From: Hymenobacter sp. BRD128
GTDB lineage: Bacteria; Bacteroidota; Bacteroidia; Cytophagales; Hymenobacteraceae
Length of the DNA: 64,000 bases
Reading direction: 5' to 3'
Assembly: GCF_013256625.1 (NCBI RefSeq)
Contig: NZ_CP053908.1
Coordinates: forward strand, 3,906,001 to 3,970,000
Each line of letters starts with the position of its first letter. The first letter of the stretch is position 1. The position numbers and the translations under genes were made by a program. The notes under the pieces were generated by a model that saw nothing but the letters and a program-made list of their open reading frames with translations, ran no database searches and was not told the DNA's origin. Below, piece after piece: positions 22,280-31,660 of this stretch.

Positions 22280-22640
22280 GAGGTAAGCGTGCTTTGCGGA
22301 AGAAATACTGGCTAGCTAGCCGTTTGGCGCAGACTAGGCAACAGGAAGCTCTACCGCGAAAACAACTAAACAGGGTGGGAAAAGGAGCTAAAAACAAGCG
22401 AATAGCGAAGTTAATCTTCGCTTAATCTTATGTTAAAATTAGAAAAGAAAACCGCTAGGTAACTGATTGTTTTTTAAAGAAATGAATAAATTATAACTGC
22501 AAACGTTTGTGATAGACAAGAAAATTAGAATGTTAGCAAAAACGCTGCTGATACGGCACGTTGACAAAAGTGCACGCTGGGCTGCCCAGGCGCGGGCTGC
22601 CGCGCCTGGCAATAAATCAGGGGCTCTATTACCTGAAAAG
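22280..22640. other. Intergenic region upstream of the ECF sigma gene
   Basis: No gene is seen. The left end has two overlapping GCTAGC palindromes (22311-22320). The middle (22430-22550) is AT-rich and could hold the promoter of the ECF gene, although no TAnnTTTG box is obvious. A 10-bp hairpin (CCAGGCGCGG 22586-22595 with CCGCGCCTGG 22600-22609) lies below the reductase stop, with no T tract behind it. Confidence 0.5.
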
Positions 22641-23384
22641 CTAAGTGCCCGTGGGTCCAAAGCGCTCGGTAAGAATGCTTTCGGGCGGCAGGCCGGCAGT
22701 CTGCAAGCCAGTAGCCACTGCCTCGACCAGCCCCGTCGGCCCACACACGAAGGCCTGCGGGATGGCCGTGCCAAACCGTTGAACCACTTCGGCGAGTAGA
22801 GCCGCGTCGATGCGGCGCTGGTAGCCGGCCCAGCCGGGCGGCGCCTGGCGCGTGTAGTCGAGCAGCAGCGTAAAGCTGGGGTCGGCCTGTGCCATTGCCT
22901 CTAGCTCGGCCTGGTAAATGACTTCCGCCGGCGTGCGCACGCTGAAGAGCAGCACGGCCGGCGTGCGCACCCCTAGCCGCTGGCGGTGGCGCAGCATGGC
23001 CATGAGCGGCACCACGCCCGAGCCGCCGCCCAGCAGCAGCAGGGGCGGCGCGCTAGCCTCGCCGCGCCACACAAAGTAGCCGCCGATGGGGCCGCGCACT
23101 TCCAGCTGGTCGCCCACGGCCACGCCCTCGTGGAGGTAGCCCGATACTTCGCCGTCGGCGATAATTTCGACGGTCAGCTCAATCTCGACGGCCTGCTCGG
23201 GCGGTGAAGCCACGGAGTAGCTGCGCTCGGCCTGGTAGCCACCCTCGGCGGTGAGGCGCAGGTCGTAGTGCTGGCCGGCGAGGTGGGGCGTCCAGCTGGG
23301 CAGGCTGAGAATGAAAGACTTGACGCGTGGTGTTTCCGGCTTGATACTTTTGACGGTGGCGAGCTGCCAGGCTACGCGGCTCAT
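22641..23384 (-). CDS. FAD/NAD(P)H ferredoxin-reductase-type oxidoreductase
   Basis: The 247-residue protein is a ferredoxin-NADP reductase family member without a ferredoxin domain. It shows the FAD-binding RSYSVAS motif (about residue 55), the phosphate-binding EVRGPIGGYF, the nucleotide-binding LLLGGGSGVVPLMAML, and a C-terminal FVCGPTGLVEAV. Its ATG overlaps the stop of the molybdenum enzyme gene upstream by 4 bases (23381-23384), so the two are translationally coupled. It most likely passes electrons from NAD(P)H to that enzyme, or accepts them from it. The pairing is inferred from gene order. Confidence 0.9.
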   Translation of the reverse strand: MSRVAWQLATVKSIKPETPRVKSFILSLPSWTPHLAGQHYDLRLTAEGGYQAERSYSVASPPEQAVEIELTVEIIADGEVSGYLHEGVAVGDQLEVRGPIGGYFVWRGEASAPPLLLLGGGSGVVPLMAMLRHRQRLGVRTPAVLLFSVRTPAEVIYQAELEAMAQADPSFTLLLDYTRQAPPGWAGYQRRIDAALLAEVVQRFGTAIPQAFVCGPTGLVEAVATGLQTAGLPPESILTERFGPTGT

Positions 23385-24022
23385 AGGCGAATGCTGCCAG
23401 GGGTAGCTTGGTCGTCGTCATCGTCGCGGTAGCGCTGCTCCTGCCACGGGTCGCCGTACATGTTGTAGCCGCCGCGCTCCCAGAAGCCGGGCTCGTCCTG
23501 GGCCGTGAAGCGTAGGCCCTGCACCCACTTGGCGCTTTTCCAGAAGTAGAGGTGCGGCACCACCAGGCGGGCCGGGCCGCCGTGCTCGGGGGCTAGCGGC
23601 TGACCATCGTAGAGGAGCCCCACGAAAGCTTTGCCCTCGCGCAGGTCGGCCAGGGGCACATTGGTTGTGTAGCCGCCGTAGCTGAACTCGGTCACGTATT
23701 GCGCCTCAGGCTTCAGCTTCACGTGTTCCAATAAGGTGTCCACACTTATGCCGCGCCAGTGGGTATCGAATTTACTCCACTTCGTGACACAGTGAATGTC
23801 GGGATTGAAGTCCTGCATGGGCAGCTTGTTAAACTCCTCCCAGCTCCACTTCACGGGCTCTTCCACCAGCCCTTCGAGGCGAAACTCCCAGTTGGCGAGG
23901 TTGATGCGCGGCGTGGGGCCGGCCGTGAGCACCGGGAAGTCGGTGGTTTCGTACTGGCCGGGCGGCAGCTTGTGGCTGCTCTGGCGCTTGGGCTGAAAGC
24001 CCTTGTTGGTGAAAAAGCCCAT
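23381..24022 (-). CDS. Sulfite-oxidase-like molybdopterin oxidoreductase
   Basis: This 213-residue protein belongs to the sulfite oxidase / YedY (MsrP) fold. It has WSWEEFNKLP and DIHCVTKWSKFDTHWRGI; the Cys in the latter is the expected molybdenum ligand. PEHGGPARLVVPHLYFWKSAKW is the conserved C-terminal block. No Tat or Sec signal peptide precedes the domain: it starts MGFFTNKGFQPKRQ, so the protein is predicted cytoplasmic, unlike MsrP. The heme-membrane partner MsrQ is absent and a soluble reductase gene overlaps instead. The Asp-rich stretch near the end (RDDDDD) is unusual. The substrate is unknown. Confidence 0.9.
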   Translation of the reverse strand: MGFFTNKGFQPKRQSSHKLPPGQYETTDFPVLTAGPTPRINLANWEFRLEGLVEEPVKWSWEEFNKLPMQDFNPDIHCVTKWSKFDTHWRGISVDTLLEHVKLKPEAQYVTEFSYGGYTTNVPLADLREGKAFVGLLYDGQPLAPEHGGPARLVVPHLYFWKSAKWVQGLRFTAQDEPGFWERGGYNMYGDPWQEQRYRDDDDDQATPGSIRL

Positions 24023-24044
24023 TAGTTTAGGAGTTAAAACAAGA

Positions 24045-24112
24045 AACGGCTAGTGACTAAGCGACGGCCCCCGCAAAAGGTTGTTGGGGGCTACTGCTTG
24101 GTCACTAGCCGT
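24045..24112. repeat. Large imperfect hairpin, probable terminator of the OsmC gene
   Basis: AACGGCTAGTGACTAAGC (24045-24062) pairs with 24095-24112 apart from one G-T type mismatch. A second nested stem (GCCCCC near 24066 with GGGGGC near 24086) lies inside. It lies between two minus-strand genes, just below the osmC-type stop at 24135. Confidence 0.75.
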
Positions 24113-24134
24113 TCATGCTTCGTGGCTAGCTTAG

Positions 24135-24554
24135 CTACTCGTACACAAACCGAACCTCTTGCTTGATTTCCGGGTTCAGGCTCAGGGCTACGGGGCAGGT
24201 GTGGGCGGTGCGCTCCATCAGTCGGCGCTCGGTTTCGCTGAGGCTGGCTGGTAGATGCACCTCCACGTTGAGCTGCGCAATGCGGCGCGGTGGCTCCTGG
24301 TTCATTATTTTTTGCATTTCAAACGAGCTGCCTTCCAGCGCAATCTGGTGGCGCTCGGCCACGAGGGCCATGGTGGTGAGAATGCAGGTGCCCAGGGCGG
24401 TGCCCACGAGGTCGGTCGGCGAAAAGGCTTCGCCGCGCCCGTGGTTATCAACCGGGGCATCGGTTTGAATAACAGTGCCCGAAGCCGTGTGCGTAGCTTC
24501 GGTGCGCAGGTGGCCCTCGTAGCGGGCGGTGGCGGTGGTGTGGGGCGTGCTCAT
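24135..24554 (-). CDS. OsmC family peroxide-reducing protein
   Basis: The 139-residue protein has the two conserved OsmC/Ohr cysteines, one in VGTALGTCILTTMAL and one in ERTAHTCPVALSL. These form the thiol peroxidase centre that reduces organic hydroperoxides in the cytoplasm. The NHGRGEAFSPTDLVGTALG stretch is typical of the YhfA/OsmC-like branch. It precedes the molybdenum oxidoreductase and reductase genes on the same strand, but a large hairpin separates them, so transcription is probably not shared. Confidence 0.9.
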   Translation of the reverse strand: MSTPHTTATARYEGHLRTEATHTASGTVIQTDAPVDNHGRGEAFSPTDLVGTALGTCILTTMALVAERHQIALEGSSFEMQKIMNQEPPRRIAQLNVEVHLPASLSETERRLMERTAHTCPVALSLNPEIKQEVRFVYE

Positions 24555-24631
24555 ACTACAAAGCTACCCTAGCCGCGTTAGTGAAACGCCGGGTGGCAAA
24601 AGCCGCCGCGGCAGGTATTTTTGACTTCTCT

Positions 24632-25486
24632 ATGAACAAGACGCACGTCCTTGCCGCCGGCTGCCTGGCGCTTATGCTAGCCGGGGCCGGCCGCGCTCAC
24701 GCGCAGGCCTCCAGCCCCACGCCCGCGCCCGTGGGCCCCACCCTCGAAGTAGCGCCGCCGCAGACCATGCCCTCCGACGAGCAGTCGTACCGCCGCGAAA
24801 CGATTTTTGGGCTCAACTTCAATACCCAGGGTGGCCTCATCGGCGGGGTCAACGTGCGCGTGTCGCGCACGCTCGATGAGCGCTGGCTGCGCTTCTGGAG
24901 CCTGGAGGGTGTGTCATTTAAAAACCCGAAAGAGGAGAGCGTCAGCAACCCCTACACCGGGGGCACCTACAAGCGATTCAAGTCCAACTACGCCTTTGCC
25001 CTGCGGCCATCCATTGGTATTCAGCGCATTCTGTTTCGTAAGGCCGCCGATGCGGGCGTGCAGGTCAATGGCCTGCTGAGCGCTGGCCCCACGCTGGGCC
25101 TGCTCATGCCCTACTACATCAGCTACGACTACACGGCGTATAAAAACAATGCCTTCGGGTCGAGCGATATGATTGTGGATGAGGCCTACGACCCGGTGGC
25201 CCACCCCGAGCACGCCAACGAGAATTTTATCTACGACCGGGCGCCGCTGTTCAGCGGCATCGCCCAAACCAAGATAGTGCCCGGCGTGCACCTGCGCGGT
25301 GGCCTCAGCTTCGAGTATGGCCGCTACCGCGATGCTGTGGCCGGCGCCGAAGTGGGCTTTTTGCTCGAAGCCTACACCAAGCGTTTGCTCATGCTGAACC
25401 CGCCCGCCCCGGCCGACCCGAATAGTTTAAACCGACAGTTCTTCCCGTCGGTTTACCTCACACTTTACATCGGCCACCGCAGCTAG
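24632..25486 (+). CDS. Putative outer-membrane beta-barrel protein
   Basis: From ATG 24632 the product has 284 residues with a signal peptide (MNKTHVLAAGCLALMLAGAG, ending AHAQA). The rest alternates polar and hydrophobic residues and has many aromatics, e.g. RFWSLEGVSFKNPKE and FALRPSIGIQRILF. It ends in FPSVYLTLYIGHRS, a barrel-like strand. This resembles the many uncharacterised outer-membrane barrels of Bacteroidota. The GTG at 24581 is rejected because it would place a charged stretch before the signal peptide. The gene is divergent from the OsmC gene and is followed by lipA 42 bases on. Confidence 0.7.
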   Translation: MNKTHVLAAGCLALMLAGAGRAHAQASSPTPAPVGPTLEVAPPQTMPSDEQSYRRETIFGLNFNTQGGLIGGVNVRVSRTLDERWLRFWSLEGVSFKNPKEESVSNPYTGGTYKRFKSNYAFALRPSIGIQRILFRKAADAGVQVNGLLSAGPTLGLLMPYYISYDYTAYKNNAFGSSDMIVDEAYDPVAHPEHANENFIYDRAPLFSGIAQTKIVPGVHLRGGLSFEYGRYRDAVAGAEVGFLLEAYTKRLLMLNPPAPADPNSLNRQFFPSVYLTLYIGHRS

Positions 25487-25528
25487 GGGTGGCTGCCTGG
25501 CCTAGCCGCCAGGCCTTAACTTTATACT

Positions 25529-26443
25529 ATGGATAACCTGCTGCTCACCCTTCCCATTATTCAGGCCGAGCCGATTGCGCCCGCCGCGCGGGCCCGCCCC
25601 CGCAAGCCCGACTGGCTGCGCGTGAAGCTGCCCATCGGCCCCGACTACGCGGCCGTGCGCAAGCTTGTGGATGAGCATAAGCTGCATACTATCTGCGAAT
25701 CAGGCAATTGCCCCAACATGGGCGAGTGCTGGGGTGCCGGCACGGCCACGTTTATGATACTCGGCAATGTGTGCACGCGCTCGTGCTCGTTCTGCGCCGT
25801 GGCTACTGGCCGCCCTTCCGAGCTGGACCTCGACGAGCCGCGCCGGGTGGCCGAGGCCATCGCGCTCATGAAAGTGAAGCACGCCGTTATTACGAGTGTA
25901 AACCGCGACGAGCTGAAGGACCGCGGCGCCAGCGTGTGGCGCGACACGGTGGTGTTCACCAAGCAGCTCTCGCCCGGCACGACCATCGAGACGCTCATTC
26001 CCGACGTGAAAGCCAACTGGGAGGCGCTCGAAACCATGATTTCGGGCGGCCAGGAAGTGATTTCGCACAACATGGAAACCGTGGGTAGTCTCTACCGCCT
26101 GGTGCGCCCGCAGGCCAAGTACGACCGCTCGCTGGAGCAAATCCGGCGTACCAAGCTGGCCGGGCACCGCACCAAGTCGGGCATTATGCTGGGCCTGGGC
26201 GAAAAGCAAGACGAAGTGCACCAGGCCATGGACGACCTTGTGGCCAACGGCCTCGACATTCTTACGCTGGGCCAGTACCTGCAGCCCACCAAGCGCCACC
26301 TCGACGTAGCCGAGTTTATTCACCCCGATACCTTCGCCGCCTACAAAGAGGAGGGCCTGAAGCGCGGCCTCAAGTATGTGGAAAGCGGCCCGCTGGTGCG
26401 CAGCAGCTACCACGCCGAGCGCCATGTAAACGTGCCGATTTAG
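25529..26443 (+). CDS. lipA: Lipoyl synthase
   Basis: LipA is a radical-SAM enzyme that inserts two sulfurs into octanoyl groups on lipoyl domains, such as GcvH and the E2 subunits. The 304-residue protein has the auxiliary cluster motif [12 protein letters not shown] (Cx4Cx5C) at about residue 54. The radical-SAM motif CTRSCSFC (Cx3Cx2C) follows at about residue 82. The conserved [10 protein letters not shown] and C-terminal [11 protein letters not shown] complete the match; the latter supplies the Ser ligand. GcvP of the glycine cleavage system, which depends on lipoylated GcvH, is encoded nearby (27340-30264). A strong hairpin follows the stop. Confidence 0.97.
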   Translation: MDNLLLTLPIIQAEPIAPAARARPRKPDWLRVKLPIGPDYAAVRKLVDEHKLHTICESGNCPNMGECWGAGTATFMILGNVCTRSCSFCAVATGRPSELDLDEPRRVAEAIALMKVKHAVITSVNRDELKDRGASVWRDTVVFTKQLSPGTTIETLIPDVKANWEALETMISGGQEVISHNMETVGSLYRLVRPQAKYDRSLEQIRRTKLAGHRTKSGIMLGLGEKQDEVHQAMDDLVANGLDILTLGQYLQPTKRHLDVAEFIHPDTFAAYKEEGLKRGLKYVESGPLVRSSYHAERHVNVPI

Positions 26444-26453
26444 TCGGGCGCGA

Positions 26454-26496
26454 GACACAAAAACGCCCCGCCAAACTGGCGGGGCGTTTTTGTGTC
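26454..26496. terminator. Bidirectional terminator, 20-bp perfect stem
   Basis: Bases 26454-26473 and 26477-26496 are perfect complements around AAC. The stem core is CGCCCCGCC flanked by A5 and T5. It ends both lipA and the convergent DUF4136 gene. Confidence 0.9.
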
Positions 26497-26514
26497 AAAC
26501 AGGCTAGCCAGCGC

Positions 26515-27144
26515 TTAGCGCACGGCGGCCGGGCGGCGCGTGTCGGTGGGCGGATAATTGCCCAGCACGCTATTCACGATGCGGTAGGTTTCAGCTTCCG
26601 AGATGCTGTTTTGGTCGAGCTGGGCCTGGCCGGTGCCGCGCCAGGCGAGCTCCTTACGGCGAGCATCCACGATGTCAATAATCACGGTGCCAGCCTTGTA
26701 GTTGTAAGCGCGGCCGCCGTAGGGGTAGCCCCCGAAGCCGCCGTAGCCATAGCCGTAGTACGGATAGCCGTAGCCGCCGTAGGGGTAGCCCCCCGCAAGC
26801 TGCTGCTTGTTTTCGACGCGCACGCTGTAGGCCACGTACACGTCGGGGCTAGCGTTATTGGCTACTTCGGTCAGGCCTTTGGCCGTCAGGTCTTTAGTCA
26901 CGGCGTCGCGGATGCGCTGGTCCGTGAATGACTCGTAGCCGCGGGCGGGGCCACCCTCGGTATCATTGGCTTGCTTAGGGTACCAGGCCCAGGTTTTATA
27001 AGCGCGGAAGTTAACGGCGTGGTCAAAGTCGCTGGTCGCGGCTACGTTGGCCGAGGTAGCGCAGGAGGCCACGCCAAAGGTCAGCGCCAGGCCCGTGACC
27101 ACCAGGGCGACCGGACGGGCCAGAAGATGAGTGATGCGGTTCAT
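26515..27144 (-). CDS. DUF4136-type lipoprotein
   Basis: From ATG 27142-27144 the product has 209 residues. The leader MNRITHLLARPVALVVTGLA ends in a lipobox with Cys in FGVASC, so the protein is lipid-anchored. The domain FRAYKTWAWYPKQ...RIRDAVTKDLTAKGLTEV and SPDVYVAYSVRVENKQQ is the DUF4136 pattern found in many Bacteroidota. A Gly/Tyr-rich insert (GGYGYPYYGYGYGGFGGYPY) lies at about 120-140. The C-terminal WRGTGQAQLDQNSISEAE is conserved in the family. Function is unknown; the location is probably periplasmic. Confidence 0.85.
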   Translation of the reverse strand: MNRITHLLARPVALVVTGLALTFGVASCATSANVAATSDFDHAVNFRAYKTWAWYPKQANDTEGGPARGYESFTDQRIRDAVTKDLTAKGLTEVANNASPDVYVAYSVRVENKQQLAGGYPYGGYGYPYYGYGYGGFGGYPYGGRAYNYKAGTVIIDIVDARRKELAWRGTGQAQLDQNSISEAETYRIVNSVLGNYPPTDTRRPAAVR

Positions 27145-27269
27145 AAGGCTAAAAATTAATAGGATAATCCACGAATGCGGAGGTAGGAGCTTAACGCGGC
27201 CGGCCGGGGCAATGTTCCAAAAAAAGTAGGCTAGCCGACTATTCTCCTTAGCCACTCGACCGCTACGCC

Positions 27270-27312
27270 AAACGCCCGGCCGAGTCGCTTTCGCGTGCTC
27301 AGCCGGGCGTTT
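27270..27312. terminator. Hairpin below gcvP
   Basis: AAACGCCCGGC (27270-27280) pairs with GCCGGGCGTTT (27302-27312). It lies just past the gcvP stop; T runs exist on both sides but are stronger on the plus strand. Confidence 0.7.
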
Positions 27313-27339
27313 TTAAGCAGCCTGACAGATAGGTATTGC

Positions 27340-30264
27340 CTAGTACGACGGCCCCTTATCCGTCGAAACGAGCTGCTCCTGCTCGTCGGCGTATTCCTCC
27401 AGCGGGGTGCAGCTACAAATGAGGTTGCGGTCGCCGTAGGCCGAGTCGATGCGGCTGACGGTGGGCCAGAACTTGGCGTTGCGCACGTAGGGCAGCGGGT
27501 ACACGGCCTGCTCGCGCGAGTAGGGGCGCGTCCAGTCGTGCACGAGCACCGTGGCCGCAGTGTGGGGCGCGTGCTTCAGCACGTTTTCCTTGACATCGGC
27601 GCGGCCTTCCTCTACCTCCGTAATCTCCTTGCGGATGGCAATCATGGCGTCGCAGAAGCGGTCCAGTTCCTCCTTGCTTTCGCTCTCCGTGGGCTCAATC
27701 ATGAGCGTGCCGGCTACCGGGAAGCTCACGGTGGGCGCGTGGAACCCGTAGTCCATCAGGCGCTTGGCGATGTCTTCGACCTCGATGCCGGCTTTCTTGA
27801 AGTGGCGGCAGTCGAGAATCATCTCGTGGGCGCAGCGGCCCTGGCTGCCGGTGTAGAGCACGGGATAGTGCGCCTCCAGGCGAGCCTTGATGTAGTTGGC
27901 GTTCAAGATAGCCAGCTCGGTAGCACGGGTAATGCCATCGCCGCCCATCATCGAAATGTAGGCGTAGCTGATGGGCAGGATGCTAGCCGAGCCATACGGC
28001 GCGGCCGACACGGCGCCGCTGCTACGGCCTTCTACCGGCACCACCACGTGGCCGGGCAGGTACGGAATGAGGTCGGCCACTACGCCGATGGGGCCCACGC
28101 CGGGGCCGCCGCCGCCGTGCGGGATGCAGAACGTTTTGTGCAGGTTGAGGTGGCACACGTCGGCGCCGATGCTGGCGGGCGAGGTGAGGCCGACCTGAGC
28201 ATTCATGTTGGCGCCGTCCATGTACACCCGGCCGCCGGCCTGGTGAATGAGCTCGCAGATTTCGATAATCGTTTCCTCGTACACGCCGTGCGTGCTGGGG
28301 TAGGTCACCATGAGGCACGAGAGGCGGTCGGCGTGCTGCGCGATTTTGGCGCGCAGGTCGTCCATATCCACGTTGCCGTCTTCGGTGCTTTTTACCACCA
28401 CTACCTGCATGCCGGCCATCACGGCCGAGGCGGGATTGGTGCCGTGGGCCGAAGCCGGGATGAGCGCCACCGTGCGGTGGTGGTCGCCGCGGCTCAAGTG
28501 ATAGCCGCGGATGGCTAGCAGGCCGGCGTATTCGCCCTGGGCGCCCGAGTTGGGCTGGAGGCTCACTGCCGCAAAGCCCGTCACCTCGCACAGCCAGGCT
28601 TGCAGGTCGCGGATAATCTGCTGGTAGCCCACCGTCTGGTCGGCCGGCGCGAAGGGGTGCAGCTGGCCGATTTCGGGCCAGGTCACGGGTATCATCTCGG
28701 CGGTAGCATTCAGCTTCATGGTGCACGACCCTAGCGGAATCATGCTGTGCGCGAGGCTCAGGTCCTTGTTTTCGAGCTGCTTCATGTAGCGCAGCAGCTC
28801 GTGTTCGGCGTGGTGCGTGTTGAAGACCGGGTGCGTGAGGTACTCGCTGGTGCGCTGCAGGTTTTCGGGCCAGGTTAGGGTCAGCTCGGCCTCGGCGGTG
28901 GGGGCGGCCGGGGTGGCTACCTCCTTGCCCAACACCTTGGCGAAGAGGTCCACGATGTCGCGCACGTCGTCGATTTCCACGTTCTGGTGCAGGCTGATGC
29001 ACACCAGCGTATCCTCGTAGTAGCGGAAGTTGATGCCGGCTGCCTCGGCCTCGGTCTTCAACGCCTGCTGCAGCTCGTGGCTTTCGAGGCGCAAACTCAG
29101 CGTGTCGAAATAGTGGCTGTTCAGCTGCTCGACCCCTAGCGCTTTCAGCTCGGCTTCCAGAATCTGGGCAAATAGGTGCGTGTTCACGGCAAACTGCCGG
29201 ATGCCCTTCGGCCCGTGGTACACGGCAAACATGCCGGCCAGCACGCTCAAGAGCACCTGCGCGGTGCAGATATTAGAGGTCGCTTTTTCGCGGCGAATGT
29301 GCTGCTCGCGGGTTTGCAGCGCCATGCGGTAGGCCTTGTTGCCGGCCGCGTCCACGCTCTGCCCAATAATGCGGCCGGGAATGACGCGCTTAAACTGGTC
29401 TTTGCACGAGAAGAAGCCCGCGTGCGGCCCGCCAAAGCCCATCGGCACGCCAAAGCGCTGCGACGAGCCCACCACCACATCGGCACCCAGCTCGCCGGGC
29501 GAAGTCAGCAGCGTGAGGGCCAGCAGGTCGGCGGCCATTACTACGAACAGGTTATTAGCCTGCGCTTTGGCAATAAACTCGGTATAGTCGAACACGGTGC
29601 CATTGGCGCCGGGATACTGCACGATTACGCCGAAGAAGGCCTCGTCGCTCAGGTCGGCCGTGCGGTGGTCGCCGATAACCAGCTCGATGCCGAGCGGCGT
29701 GGCGCGGGTGCGCAGCACGTCAATCGTTTGGGGCAAAACTTGCTCCGAGACGAAGAACTTGGTGGCGTTTTTCTTCTTGGTTTGCGAGTGCAGCATGTGC
29801 AGCGCCTCGGCGGCGGCGGTGGCCTCGTCGAGCAGGCTGGCATTGGCGATGGGCAGGCCGGTGAGGTCAATCACCATCGTCTGGTAGTTGATGAGCGCTT
29901 CGAGGCGGCCCTGGGCAATCTCGGCCTGGTAGGGCGTGTAGGCGGTGTACCAGCCGGGGTTTTCGAGAATGTTGCGCTGGATAACGGGCGGCAGCGTGGT
30001 GTCGTGATACCCGAGCCCGATGTAGCTCTTATACACCTTGTTCTGGCTGGCAATCTGCTTGAAGCGCTTCAAAAACTGGCGCTCGGTGAGGGCCGGTGGC
30101 AGGCTGAGGGCGTGGGGCAGGCGAATGGCGGCGGGCACCGTTTCGGCAATCAATTGGGCCAGGTCGGCGGCCCCAACGGCTTGCAGCATGGCCTGCTGGC
30201 TAGCCTGGTCGGGGGCGTTGTGGCGGGTTTCAAACACGTCGGCGGGCTTGAATCTAAACGACAT
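27340..30264 (-). CDS. gcvP: Glycine dehydrogenase (decarboxylating), P protein
   Basis: GcvP is the PLP enzyme that decarboxylates glycine and loads the aminomethyl group onto lipoyl-GcvH. The 974-residue protein is a full-length fused P1/P2 form. N-terminal [12 protein letters not shown] and [35 protein letters not shown] are conserved. The PLP lysine lies in HLNLHKTFC near residue 706, beside the [13 protein letters not shown] loop. ATG 30262-30264 is chosen because the upstream frame extension (to 30408) is low quality and runs through the promoter region. GcvT and GcvH are not in this window; lipA, which makes their cofactor, is. Confidence 0.97.
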   Translation of the reverse strand: MSFRFKPADVFETRHNAPDQASQQAMLQAVGAADLAQLIAETVPAAIRLPHALSLPPALTERQFLKRFKQIASQNKVYKSYIGLGYHDTTLPPVIQRNILENPGWYTAYTPYQAEIAQGRLEALINYQTMVIDLTGLPIANASLLDEATAAAEALHMLHSQTKKKNATKFFVSEQVLPQTIDVLRTRATPLGIELVIGDHRTADLSDEAFFGVIVQYPGANGTVFDYTEFIAKAQANNLFVVMAADLLALTLLTSPGELGADVVVGSSQRFGVPMGFGGPHAGFFSCKDQFKRVIPGRIIGQSVDAAGNKAYRMALQTREQHIRREKATSNICTAQVLLSVLAGMFAVYHGPKGIRQFAVNTHLFAQILEAELKALGVEQLNSHYFDTLSLRLESHELQQALKTEAEAAGINFRYYEDTLVCISLHQNVEIDDVRDIVDLFAKVLGKEVATPAAPTAEAELTLTWPENLQRTSEYLTHPVFNTHHAEHELLRYMKQLENKDLSLAHSMIPLGSCTMKLNATAEMIPVTWPEIGQLHPFAPADQTVGYQQIIRDLQAWLCEVTGFAAVSLQPNSGAQGEYAGLLAIRGYHLSRGDHHRTVALIPASAHGTNPASAVMAGMQVVVVKSTEDGNVDMDDLRAKIAQHADRLSCLMVTYPSTHGVYEETIIEICELIHQAGGRVYMDGANMNAQVGLTSPASIGADVCHLNLHKTFCIPHGGGGPGVGPIGVVADLIPYLPGHVVVPVEGRSSGAVSAAPYGSASILPISYAYISMMGGDGITRATELAILNANYIKARLEAHYPVLYTGSQGRCAHEMILDCRHFKKAGIEVEDIAKRLMDYGFHAPTVSFPVAGTLMIEPTESESKEELDRFCDAMIAIRKEITEVEEGRADVKENVLKHAPHTAATVLVHDWTRPYSREQAVYPLPYVRNAKFWPTVSRIDSAYGDRNLICSCTPLEEYADEQEQLVSTDKGPSY

Positions 30265-30309
30265 ACACGTGGGCTGGGGGAGGGGAGAAGAAGGCAACTT
30301 TTTCCGTAA

Positions 30310-30317
30310 CAAAGGTA
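30310..30317 (-). promoter_or_regulatory. TAnnTTTG box upstream of gcvP
   Basis: The minus strand reads TACCTTTG here, 46 bases before the gcvP ATG, matching the Bacteroidota -7 element. No TTG is found at the expected distance upstream, so only half the promoter is supported. Confidence 0.45.
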
Positions 30318-30343
30318 CGCCCGGTTTGGTCCGGCTAGGGGTG

Positions 30344-30351
30344 TACTTTTG
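30344..30351 (+). promoter_or_regulatory. TAnnTTTG box upstream of the 30436 gene
   Basis: TACTTTTG on the plus strand, 84 bases before ATG 30436, matches the Bacteroidota -7 element. The only nearby TTG (30326-30328) is spaced 15 bases away, shorter than usual. The palindrome at 30380-30416 would lie in the leader. Confidence 0.4.
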
Positions 30352-30379
30352 GACTCTAATGTCCGCTCTTAGCCAAAAA

Positions 30380-30416
30380 AGAACGTGATGCTGAATATAG
30401 TGAAGCATAACGTTCT
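30380..30416. repeat. REP-like palindrome in a divergent promoter region
   Basis: AGAACGTGATGC (30380-30391) and GCATAACGTTCT (30405-30416) are complementary except for one position, around a 13-base loop. It lies between two divergent genes and would form a hairpin in the leader of the 30436 gene. Dispersed GAACGT...ATGC palindromes are, to my knowledge, common in Hymenobacter, but copies elsewhere were not checked. Confidence 0.6.
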
Positions 30417-30435
30417 CCTATGGACTTTATCGCCT

Positions 30436-31650
30436 ATGCCTTTTCCCACCCTCATTGGCCTGCTGCGCGAAGGCCGCACCCCACCCGACCGCCGCGTGGC
30501 CCTCACCCCCAAAAAATGCGTCGAGCTGCAAGACACCTACCCCGGCCTGCGCGTGCGGGTGCAGCCCAGCGTCACCCGCGCTTTTAGTGACCAGGAATAC
30601 CGCGACCTCGGCCTGGAGGTGAGCGAGGATATGGCAGCCTGCGAGGTGCTGCTAGGGGTGAAGGAAGTGCCGGTGGAGTGGCTGCTGCCCGGCAAGACGT
30701 ATTTCTTCTTCTCACACACCGTGAAGCAGCAGCCACGCAACCGGGTGCTGCTGCAAACCATTCTGCGCGAAAAGATTACGCTCATCGACTATGAGCTATT
30801 GACCAATGCGGCCGGCGAGCGCGTGGTGGCCTTTGGGCACTGGGCGGGCATAGTAGGCGCCTACAACGGCCTGCTGACCTACGGCCGCAAGCACGGGTTA
30901 TTTACCCTCAAGCCGGCCTGGCAGTGCGTGGATATGGAAGATATGCAGGAAGAGTTTTTTAAGGTCAAGCGCCTGCCGCCCATCAAGATAGCCGTGACGG
31001 GCTCGGGCCGGGTGGCGCAGGGCGCAGTGGAGGTGCTGGGCCGCATGGGCATCCGGCGGGTGAGCGTGTACGACTACCTCTACCTCGATTTTAACGAGCC
31101 GGTGTACACCCAGTTGCGCAGCTCGGACTACAACCGCCGCCGCGATGGCCGGGTGTGGGACACGGCTAATTTTCACCAGGAGCCTACGGCTTACGAGTCC
31201 ACGTTCGGCAACTTTCTGCCCGTCACGGACCTGCTCATTGCCTGCGCCTATTGGGACCCGGCTGCTCCGCGCCTATTTGAGGAAGCTGATACGCGCCGGC
31301 TTGATTTTAAACTGAATACGATTGCTGATGTGACCTGTGACGTGAATGGCTCCATCCCGCTCACCAAGCGCAGCACTACTATTGAGCAGCCTGCCTTCGA
31401 CTACAACCCGGCTAGCGGCGAGCTGGAAGCACCCTATTCGAGCCCCGCAAACATCACCGTAATGGCCGTGGATAATCTGCCCTGCGAGCTGCCGCGCAAC
31501 GCCAGCCGCGATTTTGGCCGCCAGCTGCTCGACCAGATGTTTCCGCACCTGCTCGGCGGCGATGCGGCCGGTGTACTGGCCCGGGCCACCATTGCCAGCG
31601 GCGGGCGGCTGTTGCCGCGCTACGCCTACTTGGCTGCTTATGTGGCCTGA
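30436..31650 (+). CDS. Saccharopine/alanine dehydrogenase-like NAD(P)-dependent oxidoreductase
   Basis: The 404-residue protein starts MPFPTLIGLLREGRTPPDRRVALTP, the entry domain of the alanine dehydrogenase / PNT / lysine-forming saccharopine dehydrogenase superfamily. FFFSHTVKQQPRNR and GHWAGIVGAYNGLLTYG resemble the saccharopine dehydrogenase (NAD+, lysine-forming) branch. A nucleotide-binding Rossmann motif, VTGSGRVAQGAVEVLGRMGI, lies at about residue 184. The C-terminal ITVMAVDNLPCELPRNASRDFG is conserved. The substrate is probably an amino or imino acid, but which one is uncertain. ATG 30436 is chosen over 30385, which would translate the leader hairpin. Confidence 0.8.
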   Translation: MPFPTLIGLLREGRTPPDRRVALTPKKCVELQDTYPGLRVRVQPSVTRAFSDQEYRDLGLEVSEDMAACEVLLGVKEVPVEWLLPGKTYFFFSHTVKQQPRNRVLLQTILREKITLIDYELLTNAAGERVVAFGHWAGIVGAYNGLLTYGRKHGLFTLKPAWQCVDMEDMQEEFFKVKRLPPIKIAVTGSGRVAQGAVEVLGRMGIRRVSVYDYLYLDFNEPVYTQLRSSDYNRRRDGRVWDTANFHQEPTAYESTFGNFLPVTDLLIACAYWDPAAPRLFEEADTRRLDFKLNTIADVTCDVNGSIPLTKRSTTIEQPAFDYNPASGELEAPYSSPANITVMAVDNLPCELPRNASRDFGRQLLDQMFPHLLGGDAAGVLARATIASGGRLLPRYAYLAAYVA

Positions 31651-31660
31651 GCTAAGGGGG

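Noticed and set aside
24616..24623. TATTTTTG as a promoter box of the 24632 gene
   Set aside because: It lies only 8 bases before the ATG, so transcription would start at or past the start codon.
25517..25524. TAACTTTA as a lipA promoter box
   Set aside because: It deviates in the last base and is 4 bases from the ATG.
30265..30309. Glycine riboswitch upstream of gcvP
   Set aside because: Only 46 bases separate the -7 box from the ATG, too little for a riboswitch.
30265..30408. N-terminal extension of gcvP and overlapping start of the 30436 gene
   Set aside because: Both would translate the leader and palindrome at 30380-30416; internal ATGs (30264, 30436) begin the conserved domains.
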